Shown piece after piece: positions 33,001 to 42,504 of a DNA stretch of 64,000 bases (within the stretch, counting starts at the first letter, position 1; the number at the start of each line of letters is the position of its first letter). A program made the position numbers and the translations under genes. The notes beneath the pieces were generated by a model, which was given only the letters and a program-made list of their open reading frames with translations, searched no databases and had not been told where the DNA came from. Source of the stretch: Incurvaria masculella (Eukaryota > Arthropoda > Insecta > Lepidoptera > Incurvariidae); NCBI GenBank assembly GCA_946894095.1, contig OX335657.1:10540001-10604000 (forward strand), written 5' to 3'.

Positions 33001-36000
33001 CTCACTGCACTCTTGATGTGTTTAATTATGTGATTAGTAAATATTTCCAAAATTATTGGATGTAAATTATTAATCTCTGGGAATTCAATATATTTAAAAA
33101 TAACGATTGCATGCTATGGTATCAATGCCAATACCATCGTCAATATCATCGAGAAGTAGTCGCCACAAAATATATGGTTTTACTTAAAAGCTTTGCTACC
33201 AAAACGATAGTTTGGGAAGCACATGCTATATGCATGCATAAATGTAATTTATTAAGCATTCATATGATTAAATGTTTGCACCTATCTTTCTTAGGTATCA
33301 CGTGACTGCACCAAACCTGATGTCAAAACACAATACTGACTTATATTTTTGAGGCTGTTAAATGGCGTAACCGATAAAATTCAGCATGGTAATATCTTAT
33401 CTTCTTTCTATAGTGGATCATTGAGGCACCAGGTACTTACTTAATTTGTAGGTGCCTCACAATACGCTGATAGTGGACTAAGACTTTGGAATGCTCTTAT
33501 CTCATTTAGGTTAAGGTGCAAGTTTTCATATTTATCTACTATCGTAGGATTGCGCTGTTGTTCTAGAATTTAAAATGATAAATATATCCAACTTTTTATA
33601 TCAAGGCTCCTAAAAAAAAAGGATGGCAACTCAGACTTTGAAATTATTTTAAATCTGAATGTTTGCAGTCCATTATTATCTTATTTATTTACTTATATTA
33701 TGTACTTATTTTTATTCGATCTATATCTAAAAGTAAGTACGGTAGGTAATATTTTGAGAAGTCTGCTTACCGGCGCGAAGGTGGCGAAGCGCATCGCTTC
33801 TGCTCGATGTTGCGACCCCTTCTGTGACCCGCCTGCTTCTCAAATTGCAGCTGTGGGTAGGAATTTATTCCGGATTGGCTGCGTTCCTTCGTTCTGCGTT
33901 CCGAGTTCCGGTAAGCTGACTTCTCAAAATATTATCATGAGTGACTGCGCGGGACGAAAAATGTTGAGTAAGATAGGTAATACTAGATGCCTATACTAGA
34001 ACATTCTGCAGTACATCACTAAGATGAAATACATGAAAACATTAAATTCTAGAAATAGAATCGGCAAATAACCATAATAGGTATTGCATCTTTGGTAAAT
34101 AAATACTAATTTGTAATTTTATTCATAATAAAAATGTCTCGCAATTATGAATGGGGGGGTAGAATATCTCATGGAGAAAAAATATAAGAGATTGCAAATT
34201 GTGTATGTAACGATTGACCTATGTACATGTTATTCAGCAAACTCCCGTGATCATCGCCGGCAATAAAGAACAACAGAAGAAGTACCTCGGCAGACTAATT
34301 GAAGAGCCATTAGTCGCGGTGAGTGGACCATGCATATAAATTTCCTTAAGATGTAAATTAAATTACCTATTTCGTTTCGTGTTTTGTTTATTATCCTTCA
34401 TTGGATTTACAAACTCTTGGATTCCTCGACGTTTCCAAAGTAACATCACTTTTTTTCATGCCGAGCATATCGTAAAGGCAATCAAGGGATTCGTTGATCA
34501 TGTTTAGGATTCCACTACTAGTAGGTCCCCTTCCTTACCAGGTGGTAGGGTTAATCCCGCCCGGGGTCGGTAACATCGCATTGATGATGGTCAAAGCGAA
34601 ATGAAAACGCCAACCAGTTCAATGTACCTGAGCAATTTAAGAAAGGTCCTGGTGTGGCACCTAGTTCCCATGCGGTCTGTTGTGCTAATATTATGCCACT
34701 GGGTGTGGTACTACCAATTCTTGTCCAGTTACATTAAAAAACCCTTAACAAAGGCCCTGAATGGCTAAGATATGAATATTGATCCTGCCGGGAATTGGGT
34801 TTCAGTATTTGCAGCTAAATTCACATCAGTCAAATTGTCAGCAAGGTATGTATGTGCGCAGGCCTACTGTGTGACTGAGCCGGGCGCGGGTTCGGACGTG
34901 AACGGCGTGAAGACTCGCGCCGAGAAGAAGGGCGACGAATGGGTCATCAACGGGCAGAAGATGTGGATCACCAACGGTGGCGTCGCTAACTGGTCAGCCA
35001 TAATCACTTCTTCCTGCCAGTATTCCAACTCAGGGGTAGAAGATTAATAGTAGCCAAAGTTTTAATAATTCTATGTAGATATCTTGATTTTTTATTAATC
35101 ATTAAACAAAAAACCTCTATCTGATGGCATCCATTCACGTATTCAACCCACCCACAGTGACATGCGGTGGCGGTAGCCAACATTAATCTGATTCTTATAT
35201 ACTTGTAGTAATATCCAAGCTATAAATAATATTTTTTGTAAGTTTTTACAAAATCAAACATTTTACTCAAACCAGAGTAGATACATCACCGTTGTCATTA
35301 ATTTGGGGTTATACAACGATATCTACATTAAAATATTGTATCCGATTTTGAAACTTACAAAAAGAATAAATAGTTTTTTGGTCTGGACATTCGTAGCAGG
35401 TAGAATTCGAACCTGCGATCTTGGGATTACATTTCCACTGCTCTAACCTCTAAGTTGTCCAGACAGTTACATCAGCCAACAAAGGACATTACCGATTTTA
35501 CTATGGGCCATAAAAGCGCTGTGACTTAAACGAGACCATATCAACCAAACGTATTTTAATTCCTCACATTTTTACATACAATAATTAATATGATTTACTT
35601 TACTTTCACAGTAGGAATAACCCGTAAGACACTTTTTAAAATACATATTTGAGGTTAGTCTTGTGAAATGTTACTTTTCTTTGTGTGTTTTTCGTCACAC
35701 GGAAAGGCAAGGACTTTCAGCTTAGAACCATAAATCATATTTTTCTATTATTTACGAAAAATGCATTTAAATTAAATCTGGCTGATAACCTTTTCCTTTC
35801 GATCCAAAGGAAAATATTATAGCGCCAGTCGGTTCTCCTTAAACTATTGAACACATACTGACCAATCTTTACCTTGATACATAAATACAATCTGTCATGA
35901 TGACGCCATGTCGTGGATGGAGCTGCCAGATATTGGTATAGAAAATAGGGCAAAACTAAACCGGAACTATGAGGATAACATATTTTATTAGTAGCATAAT

Positions 36001-39000
36001 TCATTTTACTATATGCAGAATATATTAAGTTTAGATTTTTAATGTAGATAAAAGACTATGAGATTAATCCTTTAGCTGAAATCGCAAGATAGGATTAGAA
36101 TGTCATGTCGTTACCTATTACTTTTTTATTTTTATTATTTTCGATTATTATCTACAATAAATCTATCTAAGAAATCTATAAATCTGATTGCAATCCTCTA
36201 ATTTTAATGTCGCTCTATAACCTAAAATAGAGTTCTGACACACTATACATGATATACCAAGGAGAATATAATTATGTTTTTACTTAGAGTCTGGTAGGTA
36301 TTATTCTGCCAGGGATAATGCGTAGCAAAATAATTAATATAATTAGTGGATTGTTCTTGCAGGTACTTCGTGCTAGCGCGGACCAATCCTGACCCCAAGG
36401 CGCCCGCGAGCCAGGCTTTCACCGGCTTCATCGTGGACCGCGACACACCCGGCCTCACTCCCGGCCGCAAGGTACGTTCAATTTTAGTGCTACTCACACA
36501 TTTAGCTTTTTTTCCCATGGTCTATTAAATATGTTTATATTATCGGTTCTTAGCTGGTGGTTCACGGACCATTAGTGGTCTCTGGCAGAACCCATTTAGC
36601 GGCCTTCTACATTTACTGTTGATGTTCCATGGCAAGAAAGAAATGTTGTCAAATAGGAACCACTCATCACAAACAGTAGTATTCAGAGAGGACCTGTCAA
36701 AACCTATTACGAGATTAGCACTGGACTAAACATTGAAAAACCACTAGTAAGAATGTGTAAACAATGCAATACTTGGCGAGATGAATTTGAAATCTTCTCA
36801 GGGTCACCTTCGTTAGTGAAGAGACTCAGTCCTAAGTCCGTGTAGGTTGTGTGTTAAATTGAGTTTTGCTTTTTATTTTCACTTCCTATTAAGTTTTTAA
36901 AATATTTTGTAATTAATATCTCATTGAACTTTATTTAAATTTTTAGTTTACTTTTATGATAATGCCTGTTTTCATTTACATTTTCATCTTAGTTATATTG
37001 GTAATCTTTTATTAATCTACGTTTCACTCACTGCTGCAACATTATAAATCGCATGTTGTGTTCACTAGTTGTAGAGTGTGTGTCCATACTATGTATCTGT
37101 TTGTTATTTTATTTTTACATGTTCTAACACATTACTCTGTAAGTGAACCTTATAAATAAATAAATAAATAAATAAACCGGTTTAGTCCGACCTTTAAGCG
37201 CATACTAAAGTTAGTCCGCCCACTCTGAATTGAGCTGTAAAAGGTTAGGAACCACTGTGTTATAGGAAAAGGCTGCAGAGTATTCATATAGAAGTGTTTA
37301 GTAAATGCCAGATGCCCCATCTAGCAGTTACTAACCAAGTAGAGCTAGGCAACCTAATATCATCTAATTAAAAAGGGTTTGTTCAATTTGGTTAATTTGG
37401 GTTGAGCTAGGACAGGTTCCAACCTTTGACTAGTTACACCTATGTAGGTTCGAAGTCACTTCAACCTTCGACTACAACACTAGTTATACTTTTTTATTTT
37501 AACTTTAATGTATCGAATCCTCTGGCATAAAATACTAGGACCGACCTTGTATGCAGCATTCTGATACAATCAACCTGTAAGCACAAATTTACCAAACTAT
37601 GAAGAAATTACAATGTTTTTGCTCAGTGAAGATTGTGCTTCTTTGATAAAGGATTTTTTTGTATTCCGAAAATTGACAACATAATATGCCTTTGAAATGT
37701 TTATTTCATTTGCCACGTTGTGTTGCAACTAAGCGCGCGATTAAGAGTGACGTGACAACAAAACTCCCAGTAGCAATGGAGTGGCATTTTTTGAAGACGT
37801 CTTTGATTTGAATTTTTGTGGTATTCATGATAAATCAAACTTATTTCAATATCCCTATTGCAATTACAGGAACAGAACATGGGACAGCGCGCGTCGGACA
37901 CGCGCGGCATCACATTCGAAGATGTACGGGTGCCCAAGGAAAACGTGCTGATCGGCGAGGGAGCCGGCTTCAAGATTGCGATGGGAGCCTTCGACAAGAC
38001 CAGGCCACCGGTTAGTGTCTTCAGATTGTAACTGTATAGAATAGTTTCTGCTCATTACTGTGCCTCTATTGGAAATTGACATGAAACTCGATGCAACTTA
38101 AAACACACAGATGCTAACATGTACTCAACTTTGTTAGATTAAGGGCTTGGTACTAGCCAAATCGCAAAGTTAGACGAGGCACCCCAAGTTAACTAACTAA
38201 GTCTGACGATTATAAGTGTCATTCTTACAATATATGATTCCTTGTCTAGGAATCGAATTATTTTCGTTAATGTATGTTTCCTTTTTCTATACAAAATACA
38301 TTGCGGAAACGGTGTCCATTTCCGAACTTTTTTGACTAAATGTAGAAATCTAAAAGCAAATGGAATTTTTTGTTTATGCATATATGCTGTTTTTGCTTAT
38401 ATCTAGAAATCGAATTACTTTCAGATTTCTAATGAGAAAAATCAACTTTTTTATTTTTATTATTATTTAAATAAATGATGGAATAAAAAAATATTAACAA
38501 TCCATTATCAGTCTGGAGTTCTATTTGGATTTGCTGAAGCGTTTCACTACATATTATTACATTTGTTAAAAAGTGCATTTGTATGGCGCGAGTAGTTGGC
38601 TAGTCCTAGCGCCTTAACTCCATAGAGGCCCAATGTACCCTAACGCAATTCACAAATGTGTATAGGCTACCCGTAGCCTATCGGTGTTGCCTGTGTTCAT
38701 CAAATCATGGTATTAATAACGAGATTCGTAGGAGCACCTAATTTTGAATGGTAATTTAATTTGTTTCACCTATTCTCAATTTATTTTACAAAAGTGTCCA
38801 TACAGTACGCTCTGATTCAAAGAAAAAGAAAGGCTGCGTAATGAGGTGGTCGCAACATATCCACAAAGAAGGCAATGCCAATAGTTTTTGCTTTGGTTGG
38901 ATTAAAAAAAATTACATGCATTTAATACTGTATGTAGTCATAAATCGAACAAAAATCTAATTGATTTTGAATCTCCATGGAACAAGCCAGGCTTGATCAA

Positions 39001-40775
39001 ATCAAATCAAATAATTTATTGTAACATAATTAGGCTCTGGTACAGAGTAATCTTACCGCTACCTAGAAAATGCTCTTCGTCACGTTGCACCCACATACAC
39101 AGCGGTCTAGACTACAATTGAAAAGTATTTTAGGTCGTAGAAAGTATTTTCTAGGAGCCAGTTGTGTAAGCGAATGCAAACTGCGAGTGATGACTAGCAT
39201 GTTTTAGATGGTTTTGTTTTAGTGTGATGTAATCCACGTCCAAAGTTATTGCAGAAAGCGTGAAAAAAAATCGAACTTTCGGACCTTATAACTCAGAAAA
39301 CAAATATCATCATATTCCGACAAGACCCAATTTTGTCCCAATGCCGCCACCAACCAAAATACTGTTTTGAGCTTTACTCAAGTAATGCTATCTGTTAGCA
39401 CAACATATAATTGTATATTTTTTGTTTAATTTTTACCTTGGGTCCAATTTAGATATGGCAACCTAGGTATGGAGAGATGAGCAGGAAGAACCACCTTAAG
39501 ATGTTTGATGAAGTGATGTTTGATGATGATGATATAAGGAAGGTCCTGGCATGGCACCTAGTTCCCATGTGGTGTGTTGGGCTAATACCATGACAGAACT
39601 TGTGGTATTAGCCATCCTAGTCCAGTCACATAAAAAAAAAAAAAAAGTAAGGATGGTAGGTGTTTCCTCGAAGCCGGATCTCGTTGACAGCACAGTGTGA
39701 CCTGTAGGTGGCGGCCGGTGCGACGGGCCTCGCCGCACGTGCGCTCCACGAGGCGACCAAGTACTCGCTGGAGCGGAAGACGTTCGGAGTGCCCATCGCG
39801 TACCACCAGGGCGTCGCGTTCATGCTCGCCGACATGGCAGCCGGCGTGGAGACGTCGCGCCTCGCCTGGCAGAAGGCGGCGTGGCTTGTGGACAACGGTC
39901 TGTACACTCTCACTCTTTGCATTATTTTGACAGGCACGCAGTGGTTTCACATTCTTCGTTTTCTTTCGTTTTAAATCGTTAGGAAATCCAGCATCTTCTG
40001 TTCAGTTCAATGTTGCCATGCTCAAATATAGTAAGGGTTCTGGCAAGGCCCAGTTCCCTCGGGAATGCACTGTAATGTACTATTATGACAGTAGTTGTAT
40101 CCGAGTTCTATGAAAAAAAGTATTTGAGGTGTTTGTTAAAAAATATTATTATTCATTATGATAATTTAATTTCTATAGGGTAATAAATTGTGCTCACAGA
40201 CTATTAATCCATACTTAAGACTTCTAGTAGGTGTTAACATAATAAAAAGTAAACCTATTATAGATGAAAGATTCGAAACATTGACCTCTACCGCCAGTTT
40301 GTACAACGTGTGGCTCGCTGTACCAGATATATTGAGGATGTTTCAAATATGGAGATATATAGGCCCCACCCTCCATATCAAATAAAAAGGGTTTAATAAA
40401 GAGATTTTGCAAATTTTATTTCATGATGACTTCCTTTTGCTGAGTTAAACCCTGATCCCGAACATCTCTTCATCTGAAATTTCCGTAAAGAAGCTTCGCT
40501 CAAAAAAGCTGTTTTCATGCATGGACGTATGCGTTGTCTTAGGTCACAGCAACACGCTGATGGCGTCTGTCGCCAAACTGCACGCGTCCGAGACGGCCAA
40601 CAAGTGCGCGTCCGACGCCGTGCAGATCTTCGGCGGGAACGGCTTCAACACCGAGTACCCCGTCGAGAAGCTCATGCGCGACGCCAAGATATACACCATC
40701 TATGAGGGCACCTCCCAGATTCAGCGCGTCATCATCTCGCGGGAGCTGCTCTCAGCCGCCAAGCAGACGCAGTGA
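17948..40775 (+). CDS. ACADM: Medium-chain acyl-CoA dehydrogenase with six alternative copies of one exon
   Basis: MCAD is a mitochondrial FAD enzyme for the first step of beta-oxidation of C4-C12 acyl-CoA, passing electrons to ETF. Exons: 17948-18041, 18497-18664, one of six alternatives, 34238-34318, 34862-34992, 36363-36471, 37870-38010, 39708-39897, 40543-40775. The joined protein aligns with human ACADM from GFSFE to the C-terminus: [13 protein letters not shown] (flavin and substrate contacts), [52 protein letters not shown], and [10 protein letters not shown] holding the catalytic Glu376 (mature human numbering). All junctions are in phase and I see no break. The first exon with ATG was not found. 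The exon cluster is treated separately. Confidence 0.93.
18497..18664 (+). CDS. ACADM: ACADM constitutive exon 2 (N-terminal helical domain)
   Basis: Acceptor ATCACAG ends at 18496 and donor GTAATG starts at 18665. Encodes (E)[33 protein letters not shown] and [14 protein letters not shown](G). It leaves in phase 1, which sets the frame for the exon cluster. Confidence 0.95.
18777..18870 (+). mobile_element. 5S-headed SINE body fragment
   Basis: TAAGTCCCCTTCCTTA.TTACT, GGTGGTAGAGTTAATCCCGC and the following GCATTGAAT match the middle of the full element at 55540-55918. Head and tail are missing. Confidence 0.5.
18871..20570. other. ACADM intron upstream of the exon cluster
   Basis: AT-rich, with short open frames that lack domains. 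I looked for further copies of the alternative exon here and saw none. Confidence 0.45.
20570..20640 (+). mobile_element. 5S-headed SINE 3' tail
   Basis: AGAAAGGTCCTGGCACCTAG, CATGTCCAGTCACAAAAAAA. 3' end of the family only, 180 nt upstream of alternative exon a. Confidence 0.55.
20823..20923 (+). CDS. ACADM: ACADM alternative exon a
   Basis: 101 nt, acceptor TGTGCAG, donor GTAAGT. Encodes (G)[33 protein letters not shown]. At the acyl-pocket positions 95/96/99/103 of mature human MCAD it has S/T/T/L, where human has Q/T/E/L. The proline after ST is unusual. Its downstream intron resembles that of exon c. Confidence 0.85.
22113..22213 (+). CDS. ACADM: ACADM alternative exon b
   Basis: 101 nt, acceptor CTTACAG, donor GTAAGT. 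Encodes (G)[33 protein letters not shown]. Pocket positions 95/96/99/103 read Q/T/D/L, close to human. A CCACC...GGTGG hairpin follows the donor. Flanking intron sequence resembles that of exon d and, after the donor, exon e. Confidence 0.88.
22926..23093. mobile_element. Palindromic MITE between alternative exons b and c
   Basis: GGGCCCCTACTACGAACCCT, continuing to ATCGAGTAGGC, is mirrored at the right end by GCCTACTCGAT...GTAGTAGGGGCCC. The centre also folds (TTTGACAGATGGTATCGA and its complement). Non-coding. Confidence 0.75.
23155..23225 (-). mobile_element. tRNA-derived SINE head or tRNA pseudogene
   Basis: On the - strand TAGCTCAGTGG at 23205-23215 fits a tRNA A box, and GGTTAATTCAATCC at 23160-23173 is a degenerate B box. 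It cannot fold into an intact tRNA. Lies 170 nt upstream of exon c. Confidence 0.5.
23398..23504 (+). CDS. ACADM: ACADM alternative exon c (two codons longer)
   Basis: 107 nt, acceptor TTGTGCAG, donor GTAAGT. Encodes (G)[35 protein letters not shown]. Two extra residues (MC) lie near the start, and pocket positions 95/96/99/103 read S/T/I/V, the most hydrophobic set. The FGCTG core is FGCAG. Length is still frame-compatible. It may be a decaying copy of exon a or a specialised variant. Confidence 0.75.
23932..24032 (+). CDS. ACADM: ACADM alternative exon d
   Basis: 101 nt, strong acceptor TTTTATTTACAG, donor GTAAGT. Encodes (G)[33 protein letters not shown]. Pocket positions 95/96/99/103 read M/T/D/L. 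It is only 427 nt downstream of exon c. Confidence 0.88.
24190..24330 (+). pseudogene. LINE reverse-transcriptase C-terminal fragment
   Basis: The frame reads [27 protein letters not shown], a TAG, then [14 protein letters not shown]. It matches the common non-LTR motif LEERR.RGDLI..YKIL. Truncated at both sides and interrupted by an amber codon, so not functional. Follows alternative exon d. Confidence 0.7.
24340..26220. other. ACADM intron between exons d and e
   Basis: AT-rich with poly-T/A tracts. The frame at 25889-26161 lacks a domain. No additional alternative exon is visible. Confidence 0.45.
26225..26885 (+). repeat. Tandem repeat, about 215-bp unit, three copies
   Basis: The block CCTCCCTGCCAAATGATTAG ends at about 26307, 26520 and 26738, giving units of 213-218 bp. 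Each unit also has CATTCCACAGTCTA.CCGACT. The array ends just before alternative exon e. A diverged piece lies at 31735-31795. Confidence 0.85.
26914..27014 (+). CDS. ACADM: ACADM alternative exon e
   Basis: 101 nt, acceptor TTGCAG, donor GTAAGT. Encodes (G)[33 protein letters not shown]. Pocket positions 95/96/99/103 read T/T/G/L, so no side chain sits at 99. It follows a 215-bp tandem repeat and has the same post-donor sequence as exon b. Confidence 0.88.
27770..28125 (+). repeat. 70-bp tandem repeat built of 10-bp subunits
   Basis: ATTCCTAAAGATTTCCAAAG with ACTACCAAAG and ATTCTTAGAG recurs at 27781, 27851 and 27921. Every subunit is 10 bp, close to one helical turn. Degenerate units follow up to about 28125. 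Lies in the ACADM intron after exon e. Confidence 0.85.
28126..28660 (+). repeat. CpG-rich repeat block, copy 1
   Basis: GC-rich DNA with CACGTG (28147-28152) and TGACGTCA (28157-28164), then ATCCCATATTATCTCAGCGA and TTTCGAAATC. A second copy begins at about 29275. Part of it also lies reversed at 8560-8830, so this is an interspersed repeat and not a host CpG promoter by itself. The long frames through it look like GC-driven open frames. Confidence 0.6.
28663..29255. mobile_element. MITE nested between the CpG-rich repeats, itself split by another repeat
   Basis: The left half (GTATTCACTGTGAACCTGT, AGATTAGCACCGGACTAA, CCATACAAAAACCGGTTTA) is mirrored by the right half (AAACCGGTTTTTGT, TTAATCCGGTGCTTA, AGGTTTACTCTGAATAC). 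A GACGGACG-type repeat lies inside at 28842-29121. Relatives: 29680-29745, 36690-37225 and 52690-52750. Confidence 0.65.
28842..29121 (+). repeat. GACGGACG-bearing interspersed repeat, copy 2
   Basis: AAACCGGCCAAGTGCGAGTC at the left, five ACGG units in the core and TACGGAACCCTAAAAA at the right. Near-complete. Confidence 0.8.
29275..29745 (+). repeat. CpG-rich repeat block, copy 2
   Basis: Starts GGGCACACGCGGGGTGCGCG, keeps CACGTG at 29314-29319, but reads TGATTTCT where copy 1 has TGACGTCA. ATCCCGTATTATCTCAGCGA and the following blocks match copy 1. Confidence 0.6.
29800..30150 (+). repeat. Tandem repeat, about 135-bp unit
   Basis: GGATTCCCAATGATTTCCTT recurs at about 29893 and 30030, with ATTCCTCGGACTCCCA units between. 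The motif style (AGATTYCY) resembles the 10-bp array at 27770-28125, so the two probably derive from one array split by the repeats between them. Confidence 0.75.
30190..31730. other. ACADM intron, AT-rich
   Basis: I see no exon, RNA gene or clear mobile element between the tandem repeats and the LINE fragment at 31797. Confidence 0.45.
31797..32100 (-). pseudogene. LINE (jockey/CR1-like) fragment
   Basis: On the - strand the frames read [14 protein letters not shown] and [15 protein letters not shown], resembling the region before the C-terminus of jockey/CR1 ORF2 (VFYRIYHGECS). Several stops are present. It is a dead copy. Confidence 0.55.
32355..32455 (+). CDS. ACADM: ACADM alternative exon f (closest to the ancestral exon)
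   Basis: 101 nt, acceptor GGTTGCAG, donor GTGAGT, unlike the GTAAGT of the others. Encodes (G)[33 protein letters not shown]. Pocket positions read M/T/E/L. With Glu at 99 and EELAFGCTG it is the nearest to vertebrate MCAD (EELAYGCTG) and it is adjacent to the common downstream exon, so it probably is the original copy. Confidence 0.92.
32581..32878 (+). repeat. GACGGACG-bearing interspersed repeat, copy 3
   Basis: AAACCGGCCAAGTGCGAGTC, core CAGACGGACAGACAGACGG, end TACGGAACCCTAAAAA. It starts about 125 nt after alternative exon f. Confidence 0.82.
32885..34237. other. ACADM intron between exon f and constitutive exon 4
   Basis: The frame at 33700-33999 has Cys-rich text (CCDPFCDPP) but no known domain and no sensible splice phase. 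No other feature. Confidence 0.4.
34238..34318 (+). CDS. ACADM: ACADM constitutive exon 4
   Basis: Acceptor TATTCAG, donor GTGAGT. The 81 nt are phase 0 at both ends: [20 protein letters not shown], then IEEPLVA. Human ACADM has [20 protein letters not shown] here. Confidence 0.95.
34520..34746 (+). mobile_element. 5S-headed SINE, body and tail
   Basis: CCCCTTCCTTACCAGGTGGT, GGTTAATCCCGCCCGGGGTC, AAGGTCCTGGTGTGGCACCT and CTTGTCCAGTTACATTAAAA. The 5S-like head is lost. Confidence 0.65.
34862..34992 (+). CDS. ACADM: ACADM constitutive exon 5
   Basis: Acceptor TGTGCGCAG, donor GTCAGC. Encodes [18 protein letters not shown], then [20 protein letters not shown]. It carries the middle beta-domain contacts to FAD and the acyl thioester. 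Phase 2 at the exit; Trp is split over the junction. Confidence 0.96.
35381..35464 (-). mobile_element. tRNA-derived sequence with inverted ends
   Basis: GTCTGGAC (35381-35388) and GTCCAGAC (35457-35464) are complementary like an acceptor stem. On the - strand GCAGGTTCGAATTC fits a B box. The A box is poor, so I read it as a tRNA-derived SINE head or pseudo-tRNA. Confidence 0.45.
35465..36362. other. ACADM intron, remainder
   Basis: AT-rich intron. Only domain-less short frames. Confidence 0.4.
36363..36471 (+). CDS. ACADM: ACADM constitutive exon 6
   Basis: Acceptor TCTTGCAG, donor GTACGT. Encodes (W)[36 protein letters not shown]. Nearly colinear with human ([20 protein letters not shown]). 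Confidence 0.96.
36690..37225. mobile_element. Diverged MITE with internal LINE-like tail
   Basis: CGAGATTAGCACTGGACTAA at the left and AAACCGGTTTAGTCCGACCT at the right match the ends of the MITE at 28663-29255. The interior ends in (ATAA)n at 37154-37178, typical of a non-LTR 3' end inserted within. Confidence 0.5.
37870..38010 (+). CDS. ACADM: ACADM constitutive exon 7
   Basis: Acceptor AATTACAG, donor GTTAGT. 47 codons: [45 protein letters not shown]. Phase 0 at both ends. Confidence 0.96.
38785..39502 (+). mobile_element. TTAA-flanked MITE, diverged copy
   Basis: TACGCTCTGATTCAAAGAAA at the left and GAACCACCTTAAGATG at the right, with TCGAACTTTCGGACCTTATA inside, match 46951-47500. A further insertion enlarges it. 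Confidence 0.5.
39536..39648 (+). mobile_element. 5S-headed SINE 3' part with A tail
   Basis: GGAAGGTCCTGGCATGGCAC, then CTAATACCATGACAGAACTT and CTAGTCCAGTCACATAAAAA. The A tail is 16 nt. Close to the acceptor of ACADM exon 8. Confidence 0.65.
39708..39897 (+). CDS. ACADM: ACADM constitutive exon 8
   Basis: Acceptor CCTGTAG, donor GTCTGT. Encodes [35 protein letters not shown], then the helix ending AAWLVDN(G). A 5S-headed SINE tail ends about 60 nt before it. Confidence 0.96.
40543..40775 (+). CDS. ACADM: ACADM terminal exon with catalytic Glu and stop
   Basis: Acceptor GTCTTAG. Encodes (G)[50 protein letters not shown] (catalytic base Glu) and ends SAAKQTQ with TGA at 40773-40775. Confidence 0.96.
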
Positions 40776-41035
40776 GGCCGGCGGAGCGAGCCGCGCCGTC
40801 CGGACGCTCACAGAACCGGGGCTTCGTTGTCTCCGAAACCGCTGGGTTTATGAGAGTCGACAACCATCACCATGCCGGTTTCTACACAATCTAAGATGGC
40901 ACCTCCCATTGATGCACATACAATCTCTGTTTCATAATGGACTGCCGTTGTGTTAATATCAACGTCACACTCGTTTTCAAGTTCAGTTCTGCTTTTGGAA
41001 TACACTGAAATTATCAGGACGGATAGATCAATGTA

Positions 41036-41305
41036 AATAAACTTGTTAACAGATTGTTTAAGGCTATGTACTATTTTTAGAAAGGTTTTATGGGCGACTT
41101 TGGGTGGTATTGCTCACGGTATTTTTAAGGAATTTTTATCAATTTAAAATTAAGCGCAAAAAGTTTTGATAACGATAGTTACAACACATCAAATATGTTC
41201 TTGTCATGTGAATTATGGACCACCACAATGTTTTGTTCAAACAATGTAAAAAAACAATCGATTCAATTTATTGAATGATGGTATGTATATTTGTTTCTGA
41301 ATAAA
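41036..41305 (+). terminator. ACADM polyadenylation signals
   Basis: Two AATAAA hexamers, at 41036-41041 and 41300-41305, lie 260 and 525 nt after the stop codon. Either could end the transcript. Confidence 0.5.
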
Positions 41306-41379
41306 TTATAAAAAATGTTATTGTTCAGTGCAGTTTTCATTCACGTACAATTTTTAATTCATTACCGCATTTCTGTGAC

Positions 41380-41460
41380 CTGTAGCCTAACGGTTAACTC
41401 TTGCCATAATAGGGTCACGGGCGTTTTAATTCCAGGGTATGCACCTCTTTCTCATCCCAA
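41380..41460 (+). mobile_element. Degenerate tRNA-like SINE head
   Basis: TAGCCTAACGGTTAACTCTT resembles an A box and GGCGTTTTAATTCC a worn B box. No intact cloverleaf. Confidence 0.35.
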
Positions 41461-41876
41461 ATTGAAATATTAAATGTCTTTGAGAATGCAGGTCATTCGA
41501 TGTTTAGGAACCCTTTTAAAACTGAAGGTACTTAATACAATTAGAAAAATATGAAGTGTAACATCAGACATCTCTCCTAGTTGGATTTATTTATTTATTT
41601 ATTTTATGTTATAAAATCACAATAGTGGTAAATGAGGTGATAAACCAAACACATTTATGGCCCTTTTCACGAAATCACTGCCCCAAATTGCAGCAACCAC
41701 ATTCCTTGTCATCATCAGACCCTGAAGGTTCTGTGTGAAGTATATGTCCTTGGGGTTTCAGTTAACAACCCAAACCCCGGAAGCTCGTAGCTGTCGTCGT
41801 TGCTGAGATCTAGTAATAACTTTCCTGATTTATTGGGCTTACAAACAGGATATAATCAAATTAACAAAACAAAAAT

Positions 41877-42060
41877 ATGTACAACGCGATTCAAATAAGA
41901 ATAGGACGGGGCTCGTGACTAACTTCACTCGAATTCGCGAGGGAAAGTACGCGGCAACTCAACAGCAAAGTACTGAAGTTTGTGAAGTGAAGTGAGCGTT
42001 TTAGCAGTTTGACATTCAAAATGGCGGTAATCCTATTCTAATCTTATTTGAATCGTATGG
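41877..42060. mobile_element. Short MITE, relative of 8185-9189
   Basis: TACAACGCGATTCAAATAAG to AATAGGACGGGG on the left, TCCTATTCTAATCTTATTTG and AATCGTAT on the right. About 180 bp, against 1 kb for the relative. Confidence 0.72.
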
Positions 42061-42107
42061 CATATTAACACTGGCTTATGAAACATCCAGAGCCGGTAGT
42101 CTAAGTT

Positions 42108-42421
42108 GTCACCTAAATTGGCGTTACGGCAAACCGAGCCACTGGCGTTTTCAAATGTATGGAGAAATTGAAGAGCGCGCGCAGCGGGCGTTAAGCGAAC
42201 TAACATTTGCGAGTCCGAGCTTGATTTGACAGCTTACTCAACGTTGCCGTAAATACGTCGACGTTGCCGTTTACGTCCACTCCGCGTTTTCATACAAATC
42301 GGAAGTCCGCGTTTGACTTTGACAGCTTGAAAAGTAAAACCACAGAATATCTAGTAAAACTTGTATGGAGTTTGGAGAAATCGCCAGTCGATCGGTTCAC
42401 CGTAAACGCCAATTTAGGCGA
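42108..42421. mobile_element. MITE with CACCTAAATTGGCGTT ends, copy 1
   Basis: TCACCTAAATTGGCGTTACG at the left and CGTAAACGCCAATTTAGGCG at the right. The interior repeats ACGTCGACGTTGCCGT. Other copies: 44769-45104 and, diverged, about 51660-51825. Confidence 0.7.
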
Positions 42422-42504
42422 GAGCTCAGACTGACCACTCTGAAGTAACAAGCACAGCATGTGCTAGCAGAATTGAAAGTGATCAGCAGCTTTCCGGATT
42501 ACAA

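Noticed and set aside
33700..33999. Cys-rich frame in the ACADM intron
   Set aside because: No recognisable domain, not needed for a complete MCAD, and phases do not fit.
35381..35464. Functional tRNA gene
   Set aside because: Ends pair and a B box is present, but the A box and anticodon arm are poor. It is more likely tRNA-derived repeat DNA.
39582..39950. Open frames antisense to ACADM exon 8
   Set aside because: Shadow frames of a GC-rich exon. The sense frame aligns residue by residue with MCAD.
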